The position numbers were made by a program, and so were the translations under genes. A model generated the notes under the pieces. The model was not told the DNA's origin. It did not search any database and saw nothing but the letters and a program-made list of their open reading frames with translations. Positions 34,420 to 42,868 of a stretch of DNA of 64,000 bases are shown here, in pieces; position 1 is the first letter of the stretch, and each line of letters starts with the position of its first letter. Where the stretch lies: NCBI GenBank assembly GCA_040902195.1, contig JBBDXS010000011.1:62001-126000 (forward strand). The letters are read 5' to 3'. The stretch comes from JBBDXS01 sp040902195. GTDB taxonomy: Bacteria > Chloroflexota > Dehalococcoidia > DSTF01 > RBG-16-68-14.

Positions 34420-35184
34420 ATGCGTCTCAAAGATAAAGTTGCCCTCATCACCGGTGCGGGGAGCGGGATGGGCCGCGTCGCGTGCGAGTTGTTTGCCCGC
34501 GAGGGCGCGTCGATCGTCGCGACTGACGTGTTGGAGGGGGCGCTGCGCGAGACCGTCGAGGGCGTGAGCCGCGACGGCGGCAAGATCGTCGCCGTCGGTG
34601 GCGATGTGCGCGAGGCGGTCGACGTGCAGCGCTGGGTGGCGGAAGGGCAGCGCGCCTTCGGCAAAATCAACGTCCTCTACAACAACGCCGGCATCTTCCC
34701 TGACGAAGACGAAGACGTCACGAGCATGGACGAGGCCGTCTTTCAGCGCGTTATCGACGTCAACCTGAAGGGCGTCGCCTTGTGCTGTAAGTACGGAATC
34801 CCGGCGCTCGAGGAGGCCGGCGGCGGATCGATCGTGAACGTAGCGTCGTTCGTGGCGCTCGTCGGCTGTACGGTCCCGCAAGATGCCTACACGATGACCA
34901 AGGGCGCCGTCCTCTCGCTGACGCGTTCGCTCGCGGTGCAGCTCGGTCCGAAACGCATCCGCGCGAACGCGATCTGCCCAGGTCCGATCGAAACGCCCCT
35001 CCTGCGCGAGCTGCTCAAGGACGAATCGGCGCGGCAGAAGCGGCTCAGCCGCATCCCTCTCGGGCGCTTCGGCCTGGCCGAGGACATCGTCTACGCGGCG
35101 CTCTACCTCGCTTCTGACGAATCGGCCTGGACCACAGGCACCACCTTCGTCGTGGACGGCGGCATCACGATCAACTACTTCTAA
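34420..35184 (+). CDS. Short-chain dehydrogenase/reductase
   Basis: A 254-residue classical SDR with TGAGSGMGRVACELFAREGA, Asp at the end of beta-2 (VATDV, suggesting NAD), YNNAGIFPDE, catalytic Ser in NVASFVAL, Tyr/Lys in YTMTK, and the ICPGPIETPLL loop. The end TTFVVDGGITINYF is typical. Its 5' end with ribosome site is copied exactly at 34122-34183, so two start regions exist in tandem; only the second gives a full protein. An element-A variant follows the gene. Substrate unknown. Confidence 0.92.
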   Translation: MRLKDKVALITGAGSGMGRVACELFAREGASIVATDVLEGALRETVEGVSRDGGKIVAVGGDVREAVDVQRWVAEGQRAFGKINVLYNNAGIFPDEDEDVTSMDEAVFQRVIDVNLKGVALCCKYGIPALEEAGGGSIVNVASFVALVGCTVPQDAYTMTKGAVLSLTRSLAVQLGPKRIRANAICPGPIETPLLRELLKDESARQKRLSRIPLGRFGLAEDIVYAALYLASDESAWTTGTTFVVDGGITINYF

Positions 35185-35440
35185 TCGACCACCGACTGCG
35201 TGCAATTGTCATCCTGAGGGGAGTGGGGTAGAGCGTGACGGGGTGGGGAGCCCGAAGGACCTGTCCGATCGATCAATCGGGTAAGTCGCGACCTCCGTCC
35301 GCACGTCGTCTGGAATGCAGCCGCCTTCGATCCCTAGCTCCCCTCTCCCGACTGCGGGAGAGGGGCCGGGGGTGAGGGATTCTATAGCGACGCGCTTGCG
35401 CCGTGCGTTAGAATCCAACCCCACGAAAGCGGGGTAGCTC
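35185..35440. repeat. Spacer with elements A and B
   Basis: The element-A variant at 35208-35283 (TCCTGAGGGGAGTGGGGTAG core) closely matches the one at 34240. Element B lies at 35340-35378 with the hairpin CCCCTCTCCCG/CGGGAGAGGGG and the edge GGGGTGAGGG. I see no gene. The ribosome site region AAAGCGGGGTAGCTC precedes the next ATG. Confidence 0.75.
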
Positions 35441-36697
35441 ATGGCGACATACTTGCTGCTGAGCCGGCTCACCGACGAGGGGCGTAAGACGCTCAAGGAG
35501 CGTCCTGAACGCCTCCAGGAAGTGAACCGCGAGGTGGAATCGTTGGGCGGGCGGGTCACGGACCAGTTCGCCGTATTCGGCCCGCACGACTTTATCAACG
35601 TTGTCGAGGCGCCCGACAACGAGACCGTCACGAACATCTCCGTCGAGTTGAGCTCGCGCGGCACGCTGCGGATCGTGACGATGGCCGCCGAACGCGTCGC
35701 GTTGCCGCGCCGCCTGCCGCATCTCGGCGGTGCGAAGGACGCGACGTTCGCGGTCTTTACGAAGCTCACGCCTCAGGGCCGCGAAGGGATCCAGACCAAC
35801 CCGGCGCGCCTTTCCGAGGTCGACGCCCAGGTTGAGCGGCTCGGCGCGACGATCACGCACCAGTTCCGCGTTCTCGGCGAACACGACTTCGTCACGATTG
35901 CGCGCGCGCCTGACAACGAGACCGCGGCGCGTATCGTGATGGAGATCGCCGCGCTCGGTACTGTCCGGCTTACCACCTATCCCGCCATCCGCATCGAGCG
36001 CTTCGTTGAGCTGCTCAAGCTGCAGCCCTACCGCACGGAGCCGCATCGCTGGCAGACCAGCCTGTGGGCGAAGCAGGTGCGTCGTGTTGCTAGGCCGTAC
36101 GTGATGCTGCGTCACGTGCGCCATTTCTGCCAGCCACTCGAGATCGAGGGCATGGAGAAGGTGCGCAGCTTCCGCGGGCCGGCGCTGATCATCGCCAACC
36201 ACACGTCGCACTTCGACACGCCGGCCGTGCTAAACGTGCTGCCGCCTTCGTTACGCGAGCGGACAGCCGTCGCCGCTGCCGCCGACCGCTTCTATCGCGC
36301 GAACATGCGCACGTGGTGGTTCTCGTTGTTCTGGAACACCTTCCCAATCCAGCGCGGCGGCGGCAAAGCCGCCCTCGATTACCCGATGTGGCTGCTCAAG
36401 CACGGCTGGTCCATCCTCATCTTCCCCGAAGGTGGTCGCTTCAAGCCGGGCCAGGTGAAGCGCTTCCATCACGGCCCGGCGATCATGGCGATGATGGCGA
36501 AAGTGCCTGTCGTGCCGGTGTACATGGAGGGGTTAGACAAGATCATGCCCAAGGGCCAGCGTTCGCCCACCCCCGGGCCGGTCAACGTGCGCATCGGTGC
36601 GCCGATCACGCTCGAGGGCATCGAGTCCGTCCCCGAAGGTACGGCGCGCCTCGAAGAGGCGATGCGCGAGCTTGCGAACGGCAACGGCCGCGTGTAA
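35441..36697 (+). CDS. GYD-GYD-PlsC acyltransferase fusion
   Basis: A 418-residue protein with three parts. Residues 1-90 and 100-190 are tandem GYD-type alpha/beta ferredoxin-like domains; each shows a strand (YLLLSRLTDEGRKT / FAVFTKLTPQGREG), a central GGRVTDQFAVFGPHDFINVV or GATITHQFRVLGEHDFVTIA, and a DNETV/DNETA helix. Residues 220-410 form a 1-acyl-sn-glycerol-3-phosphate acyltransferase: HX4D in NHTSHFD (His254, Asp259), the FPEGGR motif (Glu330), and PVVPVYMEG. The acyltransferase motifs are intact. The GYD pair could be a sensor or oligomerisation module. The fusion is unusual and the next gene is a DHA2 exporter. Confidence 0.85.
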   Translation: MATYLLLSRLTDEGRKTLKERPERLQEVNREVESLGGRVTDQFAVFGPHDFINVVEAPDNETVTNISVELSSRGTLRIVTMAAERVALPRRLPHLGGAKDATFAVFTKLTPQGREGIQTNPARLSEVDAQVERLGATITHQFRVLGEHDFVTIARAPDNETAARIVMEIAALGTVRLTTYPAIRIERFVELLKLQPYRTEPHRWQTSLWAKQVRRVARPYVMLRHVRHFCQPLEIEGMEKVRSFRGPALIIANHTSHFDTPAVLNVLPPSLRERTAVAAAADRFYRANMRTWWFSLFWNTFPIQRGGGKAALDYPMWLLKHGWSILIFPEGGRFKPGQVKRFHHGPAIMAMMAKVPVVPVYMEGLDKIMPKGQRSPTPGPVNVRIGAPITLEGIESVPEGTARLEEAMRELANGNGRV

Positions 36698-36743
36698 CAC
36701 GCGCGCGACAGGCCAGTAGGTACAATGAGACGGCACCTCGAGG

Positions 36744-38267
36744 GTGCCGTCTTCGTTGCAAGCGCCTGGAGCAGCTGCCTTGCTGAATCGCCTCGAATAC
36801 AAATGGATCGTCGGGCTCGTCTTTGTCTTCGGGCTCTTCATGGACCTGCTCGACTCGACGATCGTCAACGTCGCCTTGCCGACGCTCTCCCAAGAGTTCG
36901 ACGCCCCTCCGACGAGCGTCGAGTGGGTCGTCACGGGCTACCTGCTCGCGCTCGGCGTGTTTATTCCCGTCAGCGGCTGGGCCGGCGACCGCTTCGGCAC
37001 GAAGCGCGTATTCATGTTCGCGCTGCTCGTGTTTACCATCGGCTCTGCGCTCGCGGCGGAGGCCTGGAGCATCGAATCGTTGATCGCCTTCCGAATCCTG
37101 CAAGGCGCCGGCGGCGGCATGCTCACGCCAGTCGGCACGGCTATGCTGTTCCGGGCCTTCCCGCCCGCCGAGCGCGCGCAGGCCGCCGTGATCCTGAACA
37201 TCCCCATCGTGCTGGCGCCGGCGAGCGGCCCGATTATCGGAGGCTACCTGACGGAATACTATGACTGGCCGTGGATCTTCCGCATCAACATTCCCGTCGG
37301 CATCCTGGCGTTGATCTTCGCTGGCGCCTTCCTGAAGGAGCACAAGGAAGAGAAGGCCAACCGCCTCGATATGGCGGGCCTGGCGCTGTCCACCGCATCG
37401 ATGGCGACCTTGCTATACGCGCTCGCGGAGGCCGGGAGTCGAGGCTTCGACGACCCGCGCGTGCTCGCGTTTGGTCTCGTCGGATTCGTCCTGCTGGTCA
37501 CATTCTGCGTCGTGGAGCTGCGCGTTCGCGAGCCGATGATCGATCTTCGTCTCCTCGGCAACCGGATGTTCCGCACCTCGAACGGCGTCTTGGTGGTGTC
37601 GTTCGCGGCGTTCGCGGGGGCGCTCTTCCTCCTGCCGCTCATGCTCCAGTCCGAGATGGGTCTCAGCCCCTTCCAGTCCGGACTCACGACGTTTCCGATG
37701 GCGATTGGCGTGGTGACGAGCTCGCAGATTTCTGGGCGGATCTATCCAGTCATCGGGCCGAGGCGCATGATGACGGCGGGACTGATTGGCGGGGCGATCT
37801 CCGCGCTGCTCATGCTCACGGTCGATCTCGACACGAGCCAGTGGTGGATCCGGCTCTTCATGTTCATCCGCGGGATATCGTTCGGACTGCTCCTCGTGCC
37901 GATGCAGGCGGCAACGTTCGCGACGATCAAGACGGAGGACATGGGTCGCGCCAGCTCGATCTACAGCAGCGCGCGGCAGGTCGCGATGAGCTTCGGCGTC
38001 GCCTTGCTGGCGACGGTGCTAAGCAGCCGCCTCTCGCACTACGGTGCGTCGCTGGGCGATCCCGCCACTGCGACGGCCGCCGTGCGCGCCTTCCACGACG
38101 GCTTCATCGCGGCTGCGGTGCTCTCCCTGATCGGCGCGGCCCTCGCGTGGGTCTTCATCCGCGATCGCGACGCGGAAGCAACGATGCGCCAACCGGCGCG
38201 CGCGCAAGAAACTCAGGTGCCGGAGAGCGATGTCGTTGTACCTGCGGCCGGGGGCGGGTCGAGCTAG
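36744..38267 (+). CDS. MFS transporter, DHA2 (EmrB/QacA) family
   Basis: A 507-residue drug:H+ antiporter with about 14 membrane helices. Motif D1 is near the N terminus (FMDLLDSTIVNVALPTL), motif A is GDRFGTKRVFMF, and motif C-like GGxxxTPVGTAML and ASGPIIGGYL appear in helix 5. GTG at 36744 is used; the start is uncertain because a TTG around codon 13 is also possible. It exports hydrophobic compounds or drugs. It is 46 bases downstream of the GYD-PlsC gene and probably co-transcribed. It overlaps the J-domain-like gene on the other strand by four bases. Confidence 0.9.
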   Translation: MPSSLQAPGAAALLNRLEYKWIVGLVFVFGLFMDLLDSTIVNVALPTLSQEFDAPPTSVEWVVTGYLLALGVFIPVSGWAGDRFGTKRVFMFALLVFTIGSALAAEAWSIESLIAFRILQGAGGGMLTPVGTAMLFRAFPPAERAQAAVILNIPIVLAPASGPIIGGYLTEYYDWPWIFRINIPVGILALIFAGAFLKEHKEEKANRLDMAGLALSTASMATLLYALAEAGSRGFDDPRVLAFGLVGFVLLVTFCVVELRVREPMIDLRLLGNRMFRTSNGVLVVSFAAFAGALFLLPLMLQSEMGLSPFQSGLTTFPMAIGVVTSSQISGRIYPVIGPRRMMTAGLIGGAISALLMLTVDLDTSQWWIRLFMFIRGISFGLLLVPMQAATFATIKTEDMGRASSIYSSARQVAMSFGVALLATVLSSRLSHYGASLGDPATATAAVRAFHDGFIAAAVLSLIGAALAWVFIRDRDAEATMRQPARAQETQVPESDVVVPAAGGGSS

Positions 38268-38782
38268 CTGCGGCCGTCCGGCCGCCAGGGCGACCAGATG
38301 GTGACCAGCGCGACGACGAGCGCGACGATCGCGGCGGTCTGGTTCGCGCCCGACATGATCGCGATGTAACCGAGAAATACCGTCGTTCCGGTCAGGATGG
38401 CGAGCTCCGGGGCGCGGTTCGGCCAGCGCGCGACCGTCTGATCGACCGTCCTCCGCGCCCACGCCGCGAAGTCGTCGACGAATGACGTCTCCTGTTCCTC
38501 AGGAGCCGGTGGCGCCTCCTTCGAGAGGGGCGCCTCGGCATACGTCGGGTTGAGCACCAGGTACGCGCGGTTGAGCTCGTCGAGCTTGCGGCGTGCCTCC
38601 GGGTCGCGCACTGCCAGGGCACGGAGCTTGGTCGCCAGATGCCAGTACGCGTTGGTGACGAGGTCTTCTTCAGCGCTCGGGGCGACCTGCAACACCCTGC
38701 ACGCCTCGGCTTTGGTCATGCCGTGGCGCTGCTCAGGAGAGGTCTCTTCCTTCCGCTTTGCAGCGGTCCTACGAGGCGGCAT
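38264..38782 (-). CDS. J-domain-like protein with two C-terminal membrane helices
   Basis: A 172-residue protein with start chosen at ATG 38782 (MPPRRTAAKRKEE). Residues 20-80 look like a degenerate DnaJ domain: TKAEACRVLQVAPSAEEDLVTNAYWHLATKLRAL ... RRKLDELNRAYLVLNP. The HPD tripeptide that stimulates DnaK ATPase is absent; the loop reads LATKLRALAVRDPEA. The C-terminal 45 residues form two membrane segments (ELAILTGTTVFLGYIAIMS, AAIVALVVALVTIWSPW). It may be a membrane scaffold and not a true co-chaperone. Confidence 0.65.
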   Translation of the reverse strand: MPPRRTAAKRKEETSPEQRHGMTKAEACRVLQVAPSAEEDLVTNAYWHLATKLRALAVRDPEARRKLDELNRAYLVLNPTYAEAPLSKEAPPAPEEQETSFVDDFAAWARRTVDQTVARWPNRAPELAILTGTTVFLGYIAIMSGANQTAAIVALVVALVTIWSPWRPDGRS

Positions 38783-38873
38783 CGCATAGGGATAATCGAC
38801 CGGACTCGGCCCGGAATTGAGGGCTCGCGCTCGTTGGGCCCTGTGCGGATCCTGCGTTACACTCAGGGACGCC

Positions 38874-39956
38874 ATGACCTACAAGATTACGCTCATTCCC
38901 GGCGACGGCACGGGCCCCGAGATCGCCGAGGCCACCCGGCGCGTCCTGGAGGCCACCGGCGTCCCTATCGACTGGGACGTGCAGGACGCTGGCGTCGATG
39001 TCATGGAGCGCGAAGGCACACCGCTGCCGGACCGCGTCCTCGAGTCGATCCGGCGGAACAAAATCGCGATTAAGGGCCCGGTCACGACGCCCGTCGGGAC
39101 GGGCTTTCGTTCCGTGAACGTCGCCCTACGTAAGGCGCTCGACCTGTACGCCTGCGTGCGGCCCTGCAAGACGTATCCCGGCGTACGCTCTCGATACGAC
39201 AACGTCGACATCGTGATCGTGCGCGAGAACACGGAAGACCTGTACGCCGGCATCGAGTTCGAGCGCGGCACGGAGTGGATACCCAAGATCTCGGACATCA
39301 CCGAAGCGAGCGGACAGGCCCGCATCCGCGACGACGCGGGCCTCTCGCTCAAACCGATCTCGGAGTACGGATCGCGTCGCATCGTGAAGTACGCATTCGA
39401 GTACGCGCGCGCGAAGGGCCGCAAGGCCGTGACCGCGGTCCACAAGGCGAACATCATGAAGTACAGCGACGGCCTCTTCCTCGCCGTCGCGCGTGACGTG
39501 GCGAAGGAGTACCCGGACATCGAGTTCTGGGACGTCATCGTCGATAACCTGTGCATGCAGCTCGTCCAACGCCCGGAGCAGTTCGACGTGCTCGTGCTGC
39601 CGAACCTCTACGGCGACATCATCTCGGACCTCTGCGCCGGGCTCGTCGGCGGCCTCGGCGTCGCGCCGGGCGCGAACATCGGCGACGACACGGCGCTCTT
39701 CGAGCCGACGCACGGCAGCGCGCCGAAGTACGCCGGACAGAACAAAGTGAACCCGATGGCGATGATGTTCTCGGGCATGCTCATGCTCCGCCACATCGGC
39801 GAGCAGGAGGCGGGCGACCGCCTCGAGCGCGCGCTGGCCGGCGTGATCCGCGAAGGCGCGTCGGTCACCTACGACATGAAAGCGGACCGCAACGACCCGG
39901 CGGCTGTCGGCACCTCGCAGGTGGCGGACGCCGTGATCAAGAAGCTCCAGTCCTAG
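38874..39956 (+). CDS. icd: Isocitrate dehydrogenase (decarboxylating)
   Basis: A 360-residue beta-decarboxylating dehydrogenase, ATG at 38874. Substrate residues of the isocitrate type are present: RSVNVALRKALDLYACVRP (Ser and Asn contact isocitrate), followed by VRENTEDLYAGIE. Also present are the catalytic Lys region HKANIMKYSDGLFL, the Mg-binding Asp cluster VLPNLYGDIISDLCAGLVGG, and the cofactor loop THGSAPKYAGQNKVNPM. The pattern after EPTHGSAPKYAG resembles NAD-dependent IDH, but cofactor is not certain. It opens a stretch with mdh and fumarase genes, consistent with an oxidative TCA cycle. Confidence 0.9.
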   Translation: MTYKITLIPGDGTGPEIAEATRRVLEATGVPIDWDVQDAGVDVMEREGTPLPDRVLESIRRNKIAIKGPVTTPVGTGFRSVNVALRKALDLYACVRPCKTYPGVRSRYDNVDIVIVRENTEDLYAGIEFERGTEWIPKISDITEASGQARIRDDAGLSLKPISEYGSRRIVKYAFEYARAKGRKAVTAVHKANIMKYSDGLFLAVARDVAKEYPDIEFWDVIVDNLCMQLVQRPEQFDVLVLPNLYGDIISDLCAGLVGGLGVAPGANIGDDTALFEPTHGSAPKYAGQNKVNPMAMMFSGMLMLRHIGEQEAGDRLERALAGVIREGASVTYDMKADRNDPAAVGTSQVADAVIKKLQS

Positions 39957-40068
39957 TGGCGCCTACCGTGTAGGGGCGGCTCGCGAGCCGCCCGCCCCGC
40001 TCGTAGGGGCGCACGGCTGTGCGCCCGGGCATCCATACAGCTGCGCCTTGCTGTAAGCTATGGGCGCC
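39957..40068. repeat. Element-C repeats upstream of the cyclase gene
   Basis: 39970-40027 is a compound element C. GTAGGGGCGGCTCGCGAGCC is followed by a second palindromic unit with GGGCGCAC and GTGCGCCC arms. No gene. Confidence 0.7.
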
Positions 40069-41430
40069 ATGGAGCCGCAGATCCAGTACTGCAAGACCAG
40101 CGATGGCGTGAACATCGCTTACTGGACGATGGGCGAAGGCGGCGTGCCACTCGTTGCGTCGTCGCCGGCGTTGTTCAGTCATATCGCCCTGGAGGTTCGT
40201 GACCCACGCCCCGCCGCGTGGTACGAGCGGGTCGCCTCTCGGCGGATGATCGTTCGTTTCGATCCACGCAACTCCGGGATGTCGCAACGGGGAGTTGAAG
40301 ACCTCACGCTGGATGCGCTCGCGCTTGACGTCCTCGCTGTTGTCGATCACTTGGGTCTGGAGCGAGTCGACCTTGTGGGCTTCGCCCATGCGCCCATGGC
40401 GGCCTTCGCCGCGCACTGGCCGGAACGTGTGCGCCGTCTCATCCTCGCGCAGGTCGCCGTCCGCTATTCAGAACTCCATGCGATTCCCCGGGCCGCCGCT
40501 GTTTCCTCGCTCGCCGAACAGGACTGGGACCTCTACACCGAGACGCTTGCCCACACGATGCTCGGCTGGAAGGGAACCGACGCTCACACCTTGGCGCTAT
40601 TTGCTCGCGAGAGCGTGCGCCAGGAGGACTGGGTTCGGTTGCTGTCTGCCCAAAAGGACTGGGACCTCGGGCCGTACCTCCCCAACATTGGTGCACCGAC
40701 GCTCCTCGTTCGCTCGGAAGCGGGCCCCTTCTTGTTGCCCGAACAGGCAAAGGAGCTGGCGGCAGGCATTCCATCAGCCCGTCTGGTCCAGTTGGATGGC
40801 GGGTTCACTCCGGTCGACAACCCTGTGGTCGCGGATCTTATTGAAGACTTCCTCAAGGATGACGGAGAATCCGGCCGAACGGCTGCGACCCAGCAAGCGC
40901 CTCCCTCCGGCACCGCGATCATCCTCTTCGCCGACATCGCGGACTCCACGGGGCTAACGGAGCGCCTCGGCGACGCGGCGTTCCGCGACAAGGCGCGCGC
41001 CCTGGACGCATCTCTACGCGAGGTGATCAGATCGAACGGCGGCACGGCCATCGATGGCAAGCTGCTCGGCGACGGCGTCCTCGCCGTCTTCGGCGCGGCG
41101 CGTGAGGCGATCGCCTGTGCCCGGGACATCCACCGCCTCGCTCGCGAGAGTTCCCCTCCCCCTGTCGGGGAGGGGCCAGGGGAGGGGTCGGCCCTCCTTC
41201 TCCACGTCGGCATCCACGCGGGTGACGTGATCCGGGAGGAAGGCAACGTCTACGGCGGCGCGGTCAACATCGCGTCGCGCGTCGCGTCGGAGGCCGCTGC
41301 GGGCGAGACGCTCGTCTCGGGCACCGTGCGTGACCTCGCGCGCACCTCCGCGGGCGTCTCGTTCGAGGACCGCGGCGAGCGCGACCTGAAGGGCATCAAG
41401 GAGTCCGTGCGCGTGTGGGCGGTGGTGTGA
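40069..41430 (+). CDS. Alpha/beta-hydrolase-like sensor fused to class III adenylate/guanylate cyclase, copy 1
   Basis: A 453-residue fusion; ATG at 40069, with an ATG three codons earlier as alternative. Residues 1-265 have an alpha/beta-hydrolase fold (IQYCKTSDGVNIAYW, FDPRNSGMSQRG, LVGFAHAPMAAFAAHWPERV), but the nucleophile position is Ala106, so the hydrolase should be inactive. Residues 281-453 are a class III cyclase: metal Asp pair in FADIADST and GDGVLAVF, and the transition-state Asn/Arg in NVYGGAVNIASRV. Residues 361-374 (SPPPVGEGPGEGS) are coded by a palindromic element-B-like insertion. It overlaps the next gene by one base. Probably makes cAMP in response to a ligand in the hydrolase pocket. 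Confidence 0.85.
   Translation: MEPQIQYCKTSDGVNIAYWTMGEGGVPLVASSPALFSHIALEVRDPRPAAWYERVASRRMIVRFDPRNSGMSQRGVEDLTLDALALDVLAVVDHLGLERVDLVGFAHAPMAAFAAHWPERVRRLILAQVAVRYSELHAIPRAAAVSSLAEQDWDLYTETLAHTMLGWKGTDAHTLALFARESVRQEDWVRLLSAQKDWDLGPYLPNIGAPTLLVRSEAGPFLLPEQAKELAAGIPSARLVQLDGGFTPVDNPVVADLIEDFLKDDGESGRTAATQQAPPSGTAIILFADIADSTGLTERLGDAAFRDKARALDASLREVIRSNGGTAIDGKLLGDGVLAVFGAAREAIACARDIHRLARESSPPPVGEGPGEGSALLLHVGIHAGDVIREEGNVYGGAVNIASRVASEAAAGETLVSGTVRDLARTSAGVSFEDRGERDLKGIKESVRVWAVV
41151..41190 (+). repeat. In-frame palindromic element inside cyclase copy 1
   Basis: CCCCTCCCC and GGGGAGGGG form a stem around a five-base loop, followed by CCAGGGGAGGGG. This is the layout of intergenic element B (hairpin, short spacer, AGGGG-GAGGG). 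It adds codons without a stop and lies between the GDGVLAVF helix and the beta-strand before GIHAGDV. Confidence 0.75.
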
Positions 41431-42812
41431 TGGAGCCGCAGATCCAGTACGCGAAGACGAGCGACGGGGTCAGTATCGCGTATTGGTCCATTGGCGAGGG
41501 CGAGCCGCTGGTCTACATGCCCAACGTCATCTGGAGCCACGCGCAACTCGAATGGCAGTTCCCGGAGATGAGGCGCTGGTACGAGAAGCTGGCAACGCGC
41601 CACACCTTGGTCCGGTTCGACATGCGAGGGACAGGGCTGTCGCAGCGAACGGTCGCAGACTACTCTCTAGAGACGCTGCAGCTCGACCTGCAGGCGGTTG
41701 TGGAGCGCCTCGGGCTCGAGCGCTTTGCCCTGTTCGCAGCGATCAATGCGGCGCCCGTTGCCATCGCGTACGCAGCGCGCCAGCCAGGGCGAGTGTCGAA
41801 CCTCATGCTGTGGTGCTACGCGCCAAATGCAGACATGATGGGGTCCCGCTACGCCTCGCTGCAAGCCCTCCAGCAGGTCATGGACCGGGACTGGGAGACC
41901 TACACAGAAACACGGGCGGGCCTCGAGTTCGGTTGGTCAGAAGGAGAGCTGGCGCACCGCTACGCGACGTTTCTCAGGGAGTGCATCACACCGCAGATGG
42001 CGTTGCGGGCATACGGAGCCGTTGAAGCGTTCGATGTCAGTTCTTTCCTGCCGCGGATCGCGTCGCCCACGCTCGTCGTTCACCGGCAGCAGTTGTTCTT
42101 CTGGGGGGTGGAGGCCTCGCGAGACCTCGCCGCGCAGATTCCCGGCGCCCGCCTGGCGCTGGTGGCCGGCGTCTCCGCAGCGCCGTTCTTCGGTGATGTC
42201 GACGGCGCGATCGCCGTCCTCGACAATTTTCTCGGCGGGCGCAGCGCTGCGTCACCGCCCGACCCTCCGAGCTCTCCCTCCGGCACCGCGATCATCCTCT
42301 TCGCCGACATCGCGGACTCTACAGCGCTGACGGAGCGCCTGGGCGACGCGGCGTTCCGAGAGAAGGCGCGGGAGCTGGACGAGTCGCTGCGCCGCGCGAT
42401 CACGTCAAACGGCGGTACGGCTATCGATGGCAAGCTGCTCGGCGACGGCGTCCTCGCGGTCTTTGGCGCGGCGCGCGAGGCGATCGCGTGCGCGCAGGAC
42501 ATGCACCGCCTCGCACAGAGTTCCCCTCCCCCCGTGGGGGAGGGGCTAGGGGAGGGGTCGTACCCTCTCCTCCTACATGTCGGCATTCACGCCGGCGACG
42601 TGATCCGCGAGGAGGGCAACGTCTACGGCGGCGCGGTCAACATCGCGTCGCGCGTGGCGAGCGAGGCCGCTGCAGGCGAGACGCTCGTCTCGGGCACCGT
42701 GCGTGACCTCGCGCGCACCTCCGCCGGCGTCTCGTTCGAGGACCGCGGCGAGCACGAGCTAAAGGGCATCGAGGAGCCGGTACGCGTCTGGGCGGTGCGC
42801 TGGCGCGAATAG
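41430..42812 (+). CDS. Alpha/beta-hydrolase-like sensor fused to class III adenylate/guanylate cyclase, copy 2
   Basis: A 460-residue paralogue of the preceding gene; its ATG overlaps the previous stop (TGATG), so the pair is translationally coupled. The hydrolase-like half (IQYAKTSDGVSIAYWSIGEG, FDMRGTGLSQRTV, LFAAINAAPVAIAYAARQPG) has Ile105 at the nucleophile position. The cyclase half retains FADIADST, GDGVLAVF and NVYGGAVNIASRV. Residues 364-377 (SPPPVGEGLGEGS) again derive from an in-frame palindrome. The hydrolase halves are much more diverged than the cyclase halves, suggesting that each senses a different molecule. mdh follows after 56 bases. Confidence 0.85.
   Translation: MEPQIQYAKTSDGVSIAYWSIGEGEPLVYMPNVIWSHAQLEWQFPEMRRWYEKLATRHTLVRFDMRGTGLSQRTVADYSLETLQLDLQAVVERLGLERFALFAAINAAPVAIAYAARQPGRVSNLMLWCYAPNADMMGSRYASLQALQQVMDRDWETYTETRAGLEFGWSEGELAHRYATFLRECITPQMALRAYGAVEAFDVSSFLPRIASPTLVVHRQQLFFWGVEASRDLAAQIPGARLALVAGVSAAPFFGDVDGAIAVLDNFLGGRSAASPPDPPSSPSGTAIILFADIADSTALTERLGDAAFREKARELDESLRRAITSNGGTAIDGKLLGDGVLAVFGAAREAIACAQDMHRLAQSSPPPVGEGLGEGSYPLLLHVGIHAGDVIREEGNVYGGAVNIASRVASEAAAGETLVSGTVRDLARTSAGVSFEDRGEHELKGIEEPVRVWAVRWRE
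42521..42560 (+). repeat. In-frame palindromic element inside cyclase copy 2
   Basis: CCCCTCCCCCC and GTGGGGGAGGGG stem, then CTAGGGGAGGGG. Same location and frame as in copy 1, so the insertion probably preceded the gene duplication. Bases in the loop and spacer differ from copy 1. Confidence 0.75.
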
Positions 42813-42868
42813 GCAGCGTCCCGCACAATGGAGATAACCCCCGCGCCTCTCGCTAGGAAGGAATCGCT

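Noticed and set aside
34152..34436. 94-residue frame from the duplicated SDR start
   Set aside because: After MRLKDKVALIT it consists of translated repeat sequence; recorded as a pseudogene fragment and not a gene.
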